A DNA stretch of 64,000 nt from VXNE01 sp965205735 (GCA_965205735.1 OZ242179.1:2790001-2854000), one strand, 5' to 3'. Counted from the first letter of the stretch, positions 25,395 through 34,608 are shown. Notes: generated by a model from the sequence alone, not told the origin. A program made the numbers and translations.

Positions 25395-26774
25395 ATGAGT
25401 AGCGGCAAAATCGTCCAGATCATCGGCGCCGTCATCGACGTCGAATTCCCACGGGAGGAAGTCCCCAAGATTTACGACGCACTCACCGTCACGGAACGCG
25501 GGTTGACGCTCGAAGTGCAGCAACAACTCGGCGACGGTGTTGTGCGCTCCATCGCGATGGGATCGTCCGAGGGCCTTGCCCGCGGCCTCTCGGTCTCGAA
25601 CACCGGACACCCGATCACCATTCCCGTCGGCGAGGAAACCCTGGGTCGCATTATGAACGTGCTCGGAGAGGCCATCGATGAGAAGGGCCCGATCAATGCG
25701 CGCCAACGCCTGCCCATCCACAGGGATCCGCCGACGTTCGAGGATCAGAAAGGCGATATCGAACTGCTCGATACCGGCGTGAAGGTCATCGATCTCATGT
25801 GTCCGATGGCGAGAGGCGGCAAGGTAGGCCTTTTTGGCGGAGCCGGCGTCGGCAAGACCGTCACCATGCTGGAGCTGATCCGCAACATCGCCACCGAGCA
25901 TGCGGGTCTCTCGGTATTCGCCGGCGTAGGAGAGCGGACCCGCGAGGGCAACGACTTCTACTACGAGATGGCGGAAGCCGGGGTGCTGGACAAGATCTCC
26001 CTGGTCTTCGGTCAGATGAACGAGCCGCCGGGCAACCGGTTGCGCGTGGGACTCAGCGGTTTGACGCTCGCCGAACAGTTCCGTGACGAAGGGCGCGACG
26101 TCCTGCTCTTCATCGACAACATCTATCGCTACACCCTGGCTGGCACCGAAGTCTCGGCGCTGCTTGGGCGCATGCCTTCCGCTGTCGGCTATCAGCCGAA
26201 TCTCGCGGAAGAAATGGGTGTGCTGCAGGAGCGAATCACCACCACGAAGACCGGGTCGATCACTTCGGTCCAGGCCATCTATGTCCCGGCCGACGACCTG
26301 ACCGACCCGTCGCCGGCGACGACGTTCGCGCATCTTGACTCCACCGTCACCCTGTCTCGGGCAATCACGGACCTCGGCATCTACCCGGCGGTCGACCCGC
26401 TCGACTCGACCAGCCGCCAACTCGACCCGAACATTGTCGGCCGGGAACATTACGAGACGGCGCGTGGCGTCCAGGAGACCCTGCAGCACTACCAGGAGCT
26501 GCGCGACATCATCGCCATTCTCGGCATGGACGAACTGTCGGAGGAAGACAAGGCGCTCGTCTATCGCGCGCGGCGGATGCAGCAGTTCTTCTCGCAGCCG
26601 ATGTTCGTCGCCGAACAATTCACGGGCCAACCTGGCCAATACGTTTCCCGCGAGGATACCGTCCGCAGCTTCCGAGCCATTCTGGACGGCGAAGGCGATG
26701 CCCTGCCGGAGCAGGCGTTCTTCATGGTCGGCGACATCGACAGCGCGCGCGAGAAAGCGAAGACGCTGGCGTAA
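25395..26774 (+). CDS. atpD: F0F1 ATP synthase subunit beta
   Basis: Catalytic subunit of F1, 459 aa. P-loop GGAGVGKTVTMLEL near residue 150, GERTREGNDFYYEM, Walker B LLFIDNIYRYTLAGTEVSALLGRMPSAVGYQPNL and the DELSEEDKALVYRARRMQQFFSQPM region are all present. Complete, start MSSGKIVQIIGAVIDVEF conserved. Confidence 0.98.
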   Translation: MSSGKIVQIIGAVIDVEFPREEVPKIYDALTVTERGLTLEVQQQLGDGVVRSIAMGSSEGLARGLSVSNTGHPITIPVGEETLGRIMNVLGEAIDEKGPINARQRLPIHRDPPTFEDQKGDIELLDTGVKVIDLMCPMARGGKVGLFGGAGVGKTVTMLELIRNIATEHAGLSVFAGVGERTREGNDFYYEMAEAGVLDKISLVFGQMNEPPGNRLRVGLSGLTLAEQFRDEGRDVLLFIDNIYRYTLAGTEVSALLGRMPSAVGYQPNLAEEMGVLQERITTTKTGSITSVQAIYVPADDLTDPSPATTFAHLDSTVTLSRAITDLGIYPAVDPLDSTSRQLDPNIVGREHYETARGVQETLQHYQELRDIIAILGMDELSEEDKALVYRARRMQQFFSQPMFVAEQFTGQPGQYVSREDTVRSFRAILDGEGDALPEQAFFMVGDIDSAREKAKTLA

Positions 26775-26789
26775 GGAGCAAAGAATCCC

Positions 26790-27212
26790 ATGGCCACGAC
26801 CATGCAATGCGACATCGTGAGCGCCGAGAAAGAGATCTTTTCCGGCCGCGTGACAATGGTCATCGCGACCGGCAGCATCGGGGAACTCGGCATACTGCCC
26901 GGTCATGCGCCGCTCCTGACGGGTATCGAGCCGGGTCCGGTGACGCTGCGGCTCGAAGACGGAGGAGAGGATGTCTTTTTCGCTTCCGGTGGATTCCTCG
27001 AGGTGCAACCGGGGATCGTGACCGTGCTGGCGGATACCGCGTTGCGCGCCGAGGACATAGACGAGGCTGCGGCCATCGACGTGAGGGACCGGGCAGAACG
27101 CAACCTGTCGGAACAGGCCGCCGACTTCGACTTCTCCCTTGCAACGGCGCAGTTGGCCGACGCCGCGGGGCGGCAGCGCACGCTGGAAGAACTGAGAAAA
27201 CGTCGGCGCTGA
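26790..27212 (+). CDS. atpC: F0F1 ATP synthase subunit epsilon
   Basis: Rotor subunit and intrinsic inhibitor of F1, 140 aa. N-terminal beta sandwich (MQCDIVSAEKEIFSGRVTMVIATGSIGELGILPGHAPLLTGI) and C-terminal helical hairpin are complete. Last atp gene; the following GST gene begins 22 nt later and may be co-transcribed. Confidence 0.96.
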   Translation: MATTMQCDIVSAEKEIFSGRVTMVIATGSIGELGILPGHAPLLTGIEPGPVTLRLEDGGEDVFFASGGFLEVQPGIVTVLADTALRAEDIDEAAAIDVRDRAERNLSEQAADFDFSLATAQLADAAGRQRTLEELRKRRR

Positions 27213-27234
27213 CGTTCGAGAGGGGCGCCGCGGC

Positions 27235-27837
27235 ATGACATTGACCATCTACGGCCCGCCCATGAGCCGGGCCATGCGCACCCTGTGGATGGCGTACGAA
27301 CTGGGGCTCGACTTTCAGCACGAGTACGGCTTCCGGGAGGACGCCCTGATTCCGACGGAAGCGCTACTGGCCGCCAATCCCATGGGGCAGGTGCCAGCGA
27401 TCGACGAGGACGGTTTCGTGCTCGCCGAGTCCTTGGCCATCAACATCTACCTCGCGAAGAAACACGGCAAACTGGCTCCGCGATCTCTCGAGGAGGAGGC
27501 ACAGACGCTGCGCTGGTCCTTTTGGATCATGACCGCGGTAGAGGTCACACTGCTCGATGTTCTGCTGAAATCGCGCGGCTTGCGGGGCCAGAAGAAAGAC
27601 CCGGAAGCGGCAGAGGCCGGTATCGCCGCGCTACAGCAGTCCTTTAACGTGCTGAACGACGCCTTGGCCGACCGGGACTACCTGCTTGGCGACACGTTCA
27701 GCGTTGCCGACCTCAATGTCGCGAGCGTTCTGGCCTGGGCCCGCGCGGCGGGCATCGACTTCGCGAAGCAACCCCACCTCGATGCATGGCTCGGACGCTG
27801 CCTGGATCGCGATGCGGCGGTGCGGGCGCGACGCTGA
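27235..27837 (+). CDS. glutathione S-transferase family protein
   Basis: Cytosolic GST-like protein of 200 aa. The N-terminal thioredoxin-fold domain (about 1-78) reads TLTIYGPPMSRAMRTLWMAYELGLDFQ with a Ser-containing active-site loop, the cis-Pro motif QVPAIDEDGFVLAESLAI is present, and the C-terminal helical domain (about 88-195) includes LGDTFSVADLNVASVL, the N-capping box region. It follows atpC by 22 nt and is convergent with the methyltransferase gene. Substrate unknown. Confidence 0.9.
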   Translation: MTLTIYGPPMSRAMRTLWMAYELGLDFQHEYGFREDALIPTEALLAANPMGQVPAIDEDGFVLAESLAINIYLAKKHGKLAPRSLEEEAQTLRWSFWIMTAVEVTLLDVLLKSRGLRGQKKDPEAAEAGIAALQQSFNVLNDALADRDYLLGDTFSVADLNVASVLAWARAAGIDFAKQPHLDAWLGRCLDRDAAVRARR

Positions 27838-27865
27838 ATCGCCGGACTTCGGTGATCGCGCTTGG

Positions 27866-29134
27866 TCATGTCGCCCCCTGCGGGATCGCGATTACCGAAC
27901 CCGTGGATTGAGTGGATGATCCGCTGACATCTGTGCCTTCAGCTTGCCCTGAGGCGGCGATCCTAAGGCATTGTCCAACACTATCGGCGAGCGCATGGCC
28001 GAGCACGACGGGAACCGCGTTGCCGATCTGTCGCATTGTCTCTGTCCATGACCCAGGGAACCGATAGCTGTCGGGAAACGTCTGCAGCCGTGCCGCTTCC
28101 CGAACGCTGAAATACCGACATGTGCCGTCGCCTCGGGCAAGCATGTTCTCTCCTCCTGGCACGCCGTGATCCCCGGATTTGAGAACCTTCGCGGGCTCGT
28201 CGTACGTGCTTCCCGTATGCCCCGGATAAGCCCGAGCGCCAGGATTGAATTGGTGGTTGAGAACGCACTGGCTGGCTGTTGGGTCGAACTCTGGGTCGGG
28301 CAACTCAGCGATTGCATCTCGGACTGTTCGCCAAGGTTCCAACGGGGGCGGAAAATCGAAACCGCGTAGACGCTCGACGCGGCGGCGCAAGTTGTTTGGA
28401 ATCGTGGGGCGGTCGTTCTTGGCGATGCGATGCCGGTCCCAATACACGCCGGAAATCCACTTGTCCCACAACAACGCTTCCGGGGAGTGAGTTGGTTTGG
28501 GATACGACCAGTCGATGTTTAAGTCGGCACGAAAACCAACAATGATCATTCGCTCCCGCTTTTGTGGCACACCGAAATCGGCGGCATTGACGATACAGAG
28601 CGAGGTACGGTATTCGAGGTTCTCGTATCGGCTCGCGCTCGCGCGGCTGCAATGTTGTCGGAGCCTGCTTGCGTGGTCGAGCCAACTCTCGTCGGCCCGC
28701 ATGGTCAATTCGGGAAACGTCAGACGATCGCGAATGTACTCAAGGTAGCGAGAAAACGCTGGCCGCCAGAGCCCCCGGACATTCTCAAAGATGAACGCCT
28801 TTGGCGCGATCTCGCGCACAGCACGGATTGCCTCCGGAAACATGTCGCGCTTATCTAGTGGGCCATGGTGCTTGCCGCCCAAAGAAAACGGCTGGCAGGG
28901 TGGCCCTCCAGAGATAAGGTCGACTCCGGCACCAATAGAGAGAAAGTTCAAATCTCGCACGTCGCATTGACGAAGCGGCCATCCCGCGACGGCAGGATGA
29001 CTTCCCGCTTGGTTTTCGCGAATCGTGTCGCAGGCGTGCCTGTCCCAATCGACAACGAGTTCATGTTGGAACCCTGCCTGCTCGATGCCCATGCCGAGCC
29101 CGCCGGCGCCTACGAATAGTTCAATCGATCTCAA
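27866..29134 (-). CDS. DNA (cytosine-5) methyltransferase
   Basis: C5-cytosine methyltransferase of 422 aa. Motif I LFVGAGGLGMGIEQAGF, motif IV GGPPCQPFSLGGK with the catalytic Cys, motif VI FENVRG, motif VIII FGVPQKRERMIIVG and motif X RQIGNAVPVVLG are all present and ordered, with a target-recognition region between VIII and IX. The only start in frame is TTG 29134, directly before SIELFVGAGG, so the N-terminus is minimal. No cognate endonuclease is adjacent; it may be solitary or left from a lost system. It is the first gene of a defence-like island between atp and glmU. Confidence 0.92.
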   Translation of the reverse strand: MRSIELFVGAGGLGMGIEQAGFQHELVVDWDRHACDTIRENQAGSHPAVAGWPLRQCDVRDLNFLSIGAGVDLISGGPPCQPFSLGGKHHGPLDKRDMFPEAIRAVREIAPKAFIFENVRGLWRPAFSRYLEYIRDRLTFPELTMRADESWLDHASRLRQHCSRASASRYENLEYRTSLCIVNAADFGVPQKRERMIIVGFRADLNIDWSYPKPTHSPEALLWDKWISGVYWDRHRIAKNDRPTIPNNLRRRVERLRGFDFPPPLEPWRTVRDAIAELPDPEFDPTASQCVLNHQFNPGARAYPGHTGSTYDEPAKVLKSGDHGVPGGENMLARGDGTCRYFSVREAARLQTFPDSYRFPGSWTETMRQIGNAVPVVLGHALADSVGQCLRIAASGQAEGTDVSGSSTQSTGSVIAIPQGAT

Positions 29135-29324
29135 TATCTCGGATGACTCACGCTGGCCTCATTTCGGTCCAGATGGTGACGGTCCATTCGCATACTGTTT
29201 CGCTGAAATCTTCCGTTTCCTTGATGATCGGGGACATGATCGGGCGAGGACTGCCTTCCAACGTGCGCCAAGAGAACTGTGGCCGGGTCGCGGTAGGGCA
29301 CCCGTTCCGGCGACCACCTGCTCC

Positions 29325-29699
29325 CTAGTCATCGTTGCGTTCCACGCTTGCCGCTGGCCGTATCCGCAGGCGATTTCTGGTGACGACGATGATCGCGCCC
29401 TCGCGCAGCGCATCGCCATGACGCTCGATCAGGTCCCGCATCGCGTCCGCTGTCTCTGCAACGCTCAATTCGACAAGCCGAACTATGCATGGGTGCGGCA
29501 ACCGACGCAAAAAGACTAGCTCCCCGAAGTCCTTGTCTTCGGTGACCAGCACGCGGTCCTCGTTGTACGCAAGCGCGAGTAACGCCTCGTCCGAAGCGTT
29601 ACCGTATCCGTCGCGAGCGGAGAGGACATCGTGTCCGAGGTCGATCAACGCCTTGTGTAGAGTCCGCGATGCCGCACAGGCATCGAGCAGGAACTTCAC
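29325..29699 (-). CDS. DUF5615 PIN-like toxin
   Basis: Protein of 124 aa of the Mut7-C/PIN-like DUF5615 group. Acidic residues expected at the nuclease centre are visible: MKFLLDACAASR near the N-terminus, YNEDRVLVTEDKDFGELVF in the middle. GTG start at 29699 overlaps the antitoxin stop (GTGA), so the pair is coupled. The intact domain and partner suggest an active RNase-type toxin; target unknown. Confidence 0.82.
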   Translation of the reverse strand: MKFLLDACAASRTLHKALIDLGHDVLSARDGYGNASDEALLALAYNEDRVLVTEDKDFGELVFLRRLPHPCIVRLVELSVAETADAMRDLIERHGDALREGAIIVVTRNRLRIRPAASVERNDD

Positions 29700-29953
29700 G
29701 AAGCCTCTCGGACAGGTATGCGGTCATGCACCTGCTCGCCCGCCAAAGAACGATGAGCGAAGAGCAGGCACGCACGGATATCCTCGGCGTGGAGGTCGGG
29801 ATACTCTGCCAGGATGATTTCGGTGGTGTCCCCCGCCGCCAACATGGCCAGGACATGCTCCACGGCGATCCGCATGTCTCGGATGATCGGCTTGCCGCCG
29901 AAGATGTCGGCGCGAACGGTAATACGATTGAGCAGTTCGGGTTCTCCGATCAT
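29696..29953 (-). CDS. DUF433 antitoxin
   Basis: Protein of 85 aa with the DUF433 winged-helix pattern: ITVRADIFGGKPIIRDMRIAVEHVLAMLAAGDTTEIILAEYPDLHAEDIRACLLFA. ATG 29953 is preceded by GGAG at 6-nt spacing; the frame is open up to 30118 but that part is compositionally unlike a coding region. It lies upstream of and overlaps the DUF5615 toxin gene, the standard order of this type II pair. Confidence 0.85.
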   Translation of the reverse strand: MIGEPELLNRITVRADIFGGKPIIRDMRIAVEHVLAMLAAGDTTEIILAEYPDLHAEDIRACLLFAHRSLAGEQVHDRIPVREAS

Positions 29954-30342
29954 GCTGTTCTCCATCGATTCTGTTTGTTGGGTTTCGTCAATCCGGTCGG
30001 ATGATGCCTGCCGCGAACTTGGCCTGTCGATCCTACGATAAATATTTTCCAACGGATTGTCGTTCGTTTGTTCCGAATCGGCATGCGTTGACCTCGGCTT
30101 GGCCATGGCGTCCAGCACTCGCTTTTCGTGGCTATCGCGTGGCCGCTGCTTGGGCGACCGGAGCTACGATGCCCTTGGTCGGCTCCCGCTCGAGTCCCGG
30201 GCACTCGCAGGGCGCAGATTGGACATATCGCTTTCTGTATGATCCCGCGTGGCCGGAACGCAGATTTTCTACGAAAGTCGTTGTCGATGGTGCCCTTCTG
30301 CACGGACGCTTACGAGCTGGGCGAAACTCGACCAGAACGGAA
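29954..30342. other. 389-bp divergent intergenic region
   Basis: Between the DUF433 antitoxin (minus) and the type-ISP fragment (plus). Open frames cross it on both strands, but none shows a recognisable domain or a ribosome-binding site. It should hold the two divergent promoters; an AT-richer patch lies at 30030-30060. No repeat or hairpin seen. Confidence 0.4.
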
Positions 30343-31332
30343 ATGATGGCGGGAACGAACACAAAACTGACGGCGGCGGTTGAGGCTTATTTTGCTGATC
30401 TCGGACGCGTGCGCGCCTCCGGCGGCGCGACTGGGGAACGGTCAAGCTACGGACCGCTCGCGAACCTGCTGAACGCCGTCGGCGCGGCGATCAAGCCGAA
30501 GGTGTTCTGCGTTGGTGAACTGGCCGACCAGGGCGCCGGCCATCCCGACTTCGGGCTCTACGCGGCGAAGCAGGTGCGGCGGGGCAGGCCTCGGGAAGGC
30601 CAAATACCGGAACACGGCGTGGTCGAAGTGAAGGCATCAGACGACGACGCCTGGACCACGGCGGCGGGCGAACAGGTTGGCCGTTATTGGGGCCGCTATC
30701 AGCTGGTGTTGGTGACGAACACGCGCGACTTTGTTTTGGTGGGCGACGACGCGACAGGCCACCCGGCGAAGCTCGAAACCTTCCGGCTGGCTGCGAGCGC
30801 AGACGACTTCGGCCGCAAGCTGGAGCGACCTCACGCCTTTGCCCACGAAGTCGGCACGGGCCTTGGCGAATACCTTGCCCGCGCCCTGTCGCACCGCGCT
30901 GCGCTTGCCGAGCCGAAGGATCTGGCGTGGCTGCTCGCCTCATATGCCCGTGACGGGCTGGCGCGGGTCGAGGCTGCGGGTGATGCTCCGGCGCTTGCGA
31001 CGGTGCGCTCGGCGCTGGAAGAAGCGCTCGGCGTCCGCTTCCAGGGAGAGAGGGGCGCGAGTTTCTTCCATTCGACGTTGGTGCAGACGTTGTTCTACGG
31101 TGTCTTCTCCGCGTGGGTCCTCTGGGCGCGGCAAAGTCAGTCCCTGACCGGCGGGTTCGATTGGCGCACCGCTGTGTGGCACCTGCGAGCGCCGGTGCTC
31201 GCGGCCCTGTTCCGCCAGAGCACGAGATGGAACGATACGAGAAATATCGATGCGCATGGCTTGGCGGGGAGCGGTCGGCAGAGACCCGTGGGTACGCTGG
31301 CGAGCCTGGATACTCGTCTTCTCGTCTGTTGA
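30343..31332 (+). pseudogene. 5' fragment of a type-ISP restriction-modification gene (nuclease part)
   Basis: About 290 residues of recognisable sequence from ATG 30343 or 30346. The N-terminal PD-(D/E)xK (Mrr-like) nuclease is visible: GHPDFGLY, then GVVEVKASD about 30 residues on, giving the D...ExK core. The following helical region ends at WHLRAPVLAALF, near 31219, where type-ISP enzymes would continue into the helicase/translocase, N6-adenine methylase and target-recognition domains. The frame then runs on 110 nt through sequence belonging to an opposing IS630 fragment and stops. A complete ISP enzyme is about 1600 aa, so this cannot restrict normally. Confidence 0.75.
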
Positions 31333-31903
31333 GATGACGAACTCGTCGTCGCGCAGGGGGATTCCGTTCCAGTACCCTTCGTAGAGATCCAGGATCCGCC
31401 CCGCCTTGGCCCTGAAGTCCGGGTCGCGCGGGAAGATCCAACAGCGATGCTGCCACGGACGGATGGCGTCCTCGTGCAGCCAGCGCCAAACGGTCTTGTC
31501 GCTGATGCTGGCGACGATGCCGGCGCGGCGAACTTCGCGCGCCACATCCGCGATGCTCATGCGCGACAACGGAAGTCCCAGATTGGCTGGCAACTCACAT
31601 GCCAGCGCCTTGACCTGAACGACCACCTCCGGGGGGGAAAGCCCGGGGGCGTCCGGGCCGGGGGCGCTCCTCAAGTCCCGGCAGGCGTTCGTGGAAAAAC
31701 CGTTTCCGCCATTGGCTGACGACCTCCCGCCGCGTGTTGAGCCGCGCGGCAATCTCATCGTTCTGCAGTCCTTGTGCGGCCAAGAGGATCATCCGGGCCC
31801 GTTGAACCTGAAAATACGGCAACGTATATTTTTGCGCCCGCCGCTTCAGCACTTGTGCTTCCTCGTCGGTAAGCGTGATCCCGAAAGGACTTTCCCTCGG
31901 CAT
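31250..31903 (-). mobile_element. IS630-family transposase remnant, frameshifted and 3'-truncated
   Basis: The N-terminal HTH part is in one frame from ATG 31903 (TLTDEEAQVLKRRAQKYTLP ... NDEIAARLNTRREVVSQWRKRFFHERLPGLEERPRPGRPRAF). The continuation EVVVQVKALACELPANLGLPLS ... DKTVWRWLHEDAIRPWQHRCWIFPRDPDF and ISTDEKTSIQA (first Asp of the DDE triad) is in another frame. The switch is at a run of seven C on the coding strand (31631-31637); six would keep the frame. The match ends near 31250, so the last two catalytic acidic residues are lost. No terminal inverted repeats were identified. Confidence 0.8.
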
Positions 31904-32133
31904 GATTGTTCCCCGAGACGCTTTCCGGGCAACCGTATCCGAAGATCCTTCCGGCTGTCAACAATACGTTATTGTAATTATGCCGATGGGTACTTAGCCA
32001 ACGCTCCAGGCTGTCCCTCTGCCAGTTCCTGACGTTATTTGGCCGCGACGACCTGATCCTTCTCCTCGGCAAGTACGGATTTTCGACGGACGAGTTCGAA
32101 AGCCAATGGGCTGATTGGAGCATTGCTGCAGCG

Positions 32134-32787
32134 TTGAGGGAGGCCGTGATTCCGGCATCGGCTGTTCAACTGGAAGAAGTCGTTCAAGAGATTGCTAGGA
32201 CCCGAGACTCCATGCGTACGGGCGTTTCTCCTCGCTATCGATTCGACGAGCGATGGAATGACTTGCGTTTGTGTCTGGGACTTGACGGATATGTCGAGGA
32301 GAGGAATGAGTACGATTTGGAGCTGGATCGTTTCGTTCCCATGGAGCCGATCATTGAGGGTGCCGACGCCGTCGAAGACGACCTCACCAAGGAACTCCGA
32401 CGGTCTGGACTTCCCGAAACCGAAGGGATCATTCATGTCTTGGACGGTTCAGCGAGCGCGTTTCGGAACAGTGATTTTAATGGCTGTCTCAACAACGCAC
32501 GGGTGGCCTTGCAAACATTGGCGACCTCGATTGCGCGGGCGCGTCTTCCGAGCCATCCCGGCAGCTTCGATGAGACGAAATGGGGCCAAGTGCTCGCCTA
32601 CCTAAGAAACTCGGGTTTCGTTACCCAGCAGCAAGAGCGCGGTCTTGCTGGGGTGTTCGGTCTGATAAGCCCCGGCTCGCACACACCAATAGGCTTCAAC
32701 GATGAGGAATTCGCAAGATTTGGCCGTAGCCTCGCCGTCTCTGTTTGCTACTTCCTCTCAAAAGGAGTCAATGCGGTTGGCGAGTAA
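32134..32787 (+). CDS. unknown protein, probably missing its 5' end
   Basis: Frame of 217 aa beginning at a TTG (32134), but the same frame is open and protein-like back to a stop at 31975-31977, reading LTLFGRDDLILLLGKYGFSTDEFE and ADWSIAAALREAV with no ATG or GTG. The IS630 fragment lies just upstream, so the gene has likely lost its start. The C-terminal half contains FRNSDFNGCLNNARVALQTLATSIA and GFNDEEFARFGRSLAVSVCYFLSK, helical and faintly like C-terminal domains of abortive-infection proteins; this resemblance is weak. Codon use looks less GC-biased than in neighbouring housekeeping genes. Function unknown. Confidence 0.5.
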   Translation: MREAVIPASAVQLEEVVQEIARTRDSMRTGVSPRYRFDERWNDLRLCLGLDGYVEERNEYDLELDRFVPMEPIIEGADAVEDDLTKELRRSGLPETEGIIHVLDGSASAFRNSDFNGCLNNARVALQTLATSIARARLPSHPGSFDETKWGQVLAYLRNSGFVTQQQERGLAGVFGLISPGSHTPIGFNDEEFARFGRSLAVSVCYFLSKGVNAVGE

Positions 32788-33075
32788 CCGATCTCTAACT
32801 CTTAGAATGGGGAAACGTGTCAGGCCCTCATGTCGTCGTTCGACAGCTCTGAGTTTTCTTCGTCCTGCGCGTACTGTCACAATCAGCCGATGCCATGGCG
32901 TTGGGAAGCTCCTCTTGCCGCCTATGGCTGATCGTACGGGAGAACGGGCTCAGAATTGCGAATGGGTCGCGAGGCCGCGGTGCAAGCGGGGCGCTGAGTC
33001 GCCGCGCTTCTAACGCATACTTTCCGAGCTCGAATCAGCCACTCGGCTCGCCACTTGCTTGAAAACGGGCCAAGC
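32788..33075. other. noncoding stretch before glmU
   Basis: No open frame with recognisable sequence and no RNA gene seen. It separates the defence-like island from glmU and ends at the promoter-like elements at 33076-33104. Confidence 0.4.
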
Positions 33076-33104
33076 TAAGCATTCCCCGCGTCGCGCCCTA
33101 TAAT
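33076..33104 (+). promoter_or_regulatory. sigma-70 type promoter upstream of glmU
   Basis: A perfect TATAAT at 33099-33104, with TAAGCA (3 of 6 to TTGACA) at 33076-33081 and a 17-bp spacer. The inferred start of transcription is near 33111, 37-52 nt before the possible glmU starts. The island separates glmUS from the atp operon, so its own promoter is expected here. Confidence 0.5.
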
Positions 33105-33162
33105 CGGTGCATTCGCGGCGCGGATCGCGGCAGGAGGGCGTCGGACAATTTCCAACGGCACA

Positions 33163-34608
33163 TTGAATCTGGAAATCGTCGTTCTGGCCGCGGGGCGGGG
33201 CAAGCGCATGCGATCCAGCCAGGCCAAGGTACTGCACGAGATCGCGGGCAAACCGCTGCTGGCGCATGTGCTTGAGACGGCTCGGCGGCTTGAACCGGCG
33301 CGCGTGCATGTCATTGTCGGCGCGGATGGCGGGGACGTCAGGGCGCGGTGCGCCGATGGTTCGGATCTGAACTGGATCGAACAGATAGAGCAACTTGGTA
33401 CCGGCCATGCGACGGCGCAAGCGATACCGCAGGTGGATGACGGCGCGACGGTGTTGGTGCTGTACGGCGATGTCCCGTTGGCGGATGCAGAGACTTTGGC
33501 GCAATGCGTGCGAGCTAGCGCGGTAGACAATTGCGTCGCCATAGTCACTGCCGTCGCCACGGATCCGGCTGGCCTGGGCCGGGTGCTCCGCAACGATGAC
33601 GGGAGCGTTGCCGCCATCGTGGAGGAAGCCGACGCCACCGAAACCGAGCGCGGTGTCACCGAGATCAATACCGGAATCCTTGCCGCGCCGGCGGCATCGC
33701 TCAAGCGACTGCTGGCGGGGCTCGGGAACGACAACGCGCAGGGCGAGTTCTACCTGACGGACATAGTCGCCGCCGCGCAATCCGCCGGCGTACCGGTCAG
33801 GGCCATCGAGGCGCCGTCATTCGAAGACTTTGCCGGGGTGAATGATCGGGTACAGCTTGCGGCGGCCGAGCGACGCTATCAGCGGCGGTGTGCGGAAGCA
33901 CTCATGCGGGAAGGAGTGACGTTGCGGGATCCTGCGCGGTTCGACCTGCGCGGCACTCTCAAGGCGGGGGCGGATTGCGCCATCGATGTCAATACCGTGT
34001 TTGAGGGCGAAGTGGTCCTGGGCGAGCGCGTTTGCATCGGACCCAACTGCTTTGTTCGGGATGCGGTCCTCGGCGACGATGTGAGCGTGGAGGCGAATAC
34101 CGTGATTGACGGCGCGCGCATCGATCAGGGAGCCATGATCGGTCCGTTCGCACGCCTGCGGCCCGGCACGCAACTTGGCGCAGGCGTCAAGATCGGCAAC
34201 TTCGTGGAGACGAAGAAAGCGCGCCTCGGGGCCGGCACCAAGGCAAGCCACCTCGCGTACCTGGGCGATGCGGATATTGGCGAAGACTGCAACATCGGCG
34301 CTGGTGCGATCACATGTAACTATGACGGGGTCGACAAACACGAGACGGACATCGGCGACCGCGTCTTCGTAGGTACCAATGCGACGCTCGTCGCGCCGGT
34401 CGAGATCGGCGACGACGCATATGTCGGCGCGGGGTCGACGATCACGGTGGCAGTGGACGCGAAAGACCTTGCCGTCGGACGCAGCAGGCAGCGCAACATC
34501 AAGAAATGGAGTTCGCCCCGGGATCGGAAGGAGCGCGAGGGCGCGCGTCCGCCGGAGAAAAACCAGTCAGCCGGGGAGCGCGAGGGAAAGCCCCTCGCGG
34601 ACGGATAG
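33163..34608 (+). CDS. glmU: bifunctional N-acetylglucosamine-1-phosphate uridyltransferase / glucosamine-1-phosphate acetyltransferase
   Basis: Makes UDP-GlcNAc for peptidoglycan and lipopolysaccharide. The N-terminal pyrophosphorylase opens EIVVLAAGRGKRMRSSQAKVLHEIAGKPLL; YGDVPL and GEFYLTDI follow. The C-terminal left-handed beta-helix has the hexapeptide repeats and the acetyl-transfer region KASHLAYLGDADIGEDCNIGAGAITCNYDGVDKHET. 481 aa with a 30-residue basic tail beyond the usual end. The start is odd: the nearest standard codon is TTG 33163, but the strong AGGAGGG (33132-33138) is 24 nt upstream; an in-frame ATT at 33148 has 9-nt spacing. No ATG or GTG is available. Confidence 0.95.
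   Translation: MNLEIVVLAAGRGKRMRSSQAKVLHEIAGKPLLAHVLETARRLEPARVHVIVGADGGDVRARCADGSDLNWIEQIEQLGTGHATAQAIPQVDDGATVLVLYGDVPLADAETLAQCVRASAVDNCVAIVTAVATDPAGLGRVLRNDDGSVAAIVEEADATETERGVTEINTGILAAPAASLKRLLAGLGNDNAQGEFYLTDIVAAAQSAGVPVRAIEAPSFEDFAGVNDRVQLAAAERRYQRRCAEALMREGVTLRDPARFDLRGTLKAGADCAIDVNTVFEGEVVLGERVCIGPNCFVRDAVLGDDVSVEANTVIDGARIDQGAMIGPFARLRPGTQLGAGVKIGNFVETKKARLGAGTKASHLAYLGDADIGEDCNIGAGAITCNYDGVDKHETDIGDRVFVGTNATLVAPVEIGDDAYVGAGSTITVAVDAKDLAVGRSRQRNIKKWSSPRDRKEREGARPPEKNQSAGEREGKPLADG

Noticed and set aside
25317..27248. 643-codon open frame antisense to atpD and atpC
   Set aside because: It is a mirror of highly conserved ATP synthase genes in GC-rich DNA and has no family motif; long antisense frames are expected there.
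29143..29328. Small frames on both strands between the methyltransferase and the DUF5615 toxin
   Set aside because: No motif or ribosome-binding site. A Vsr-type repair gene was sought here and not found.
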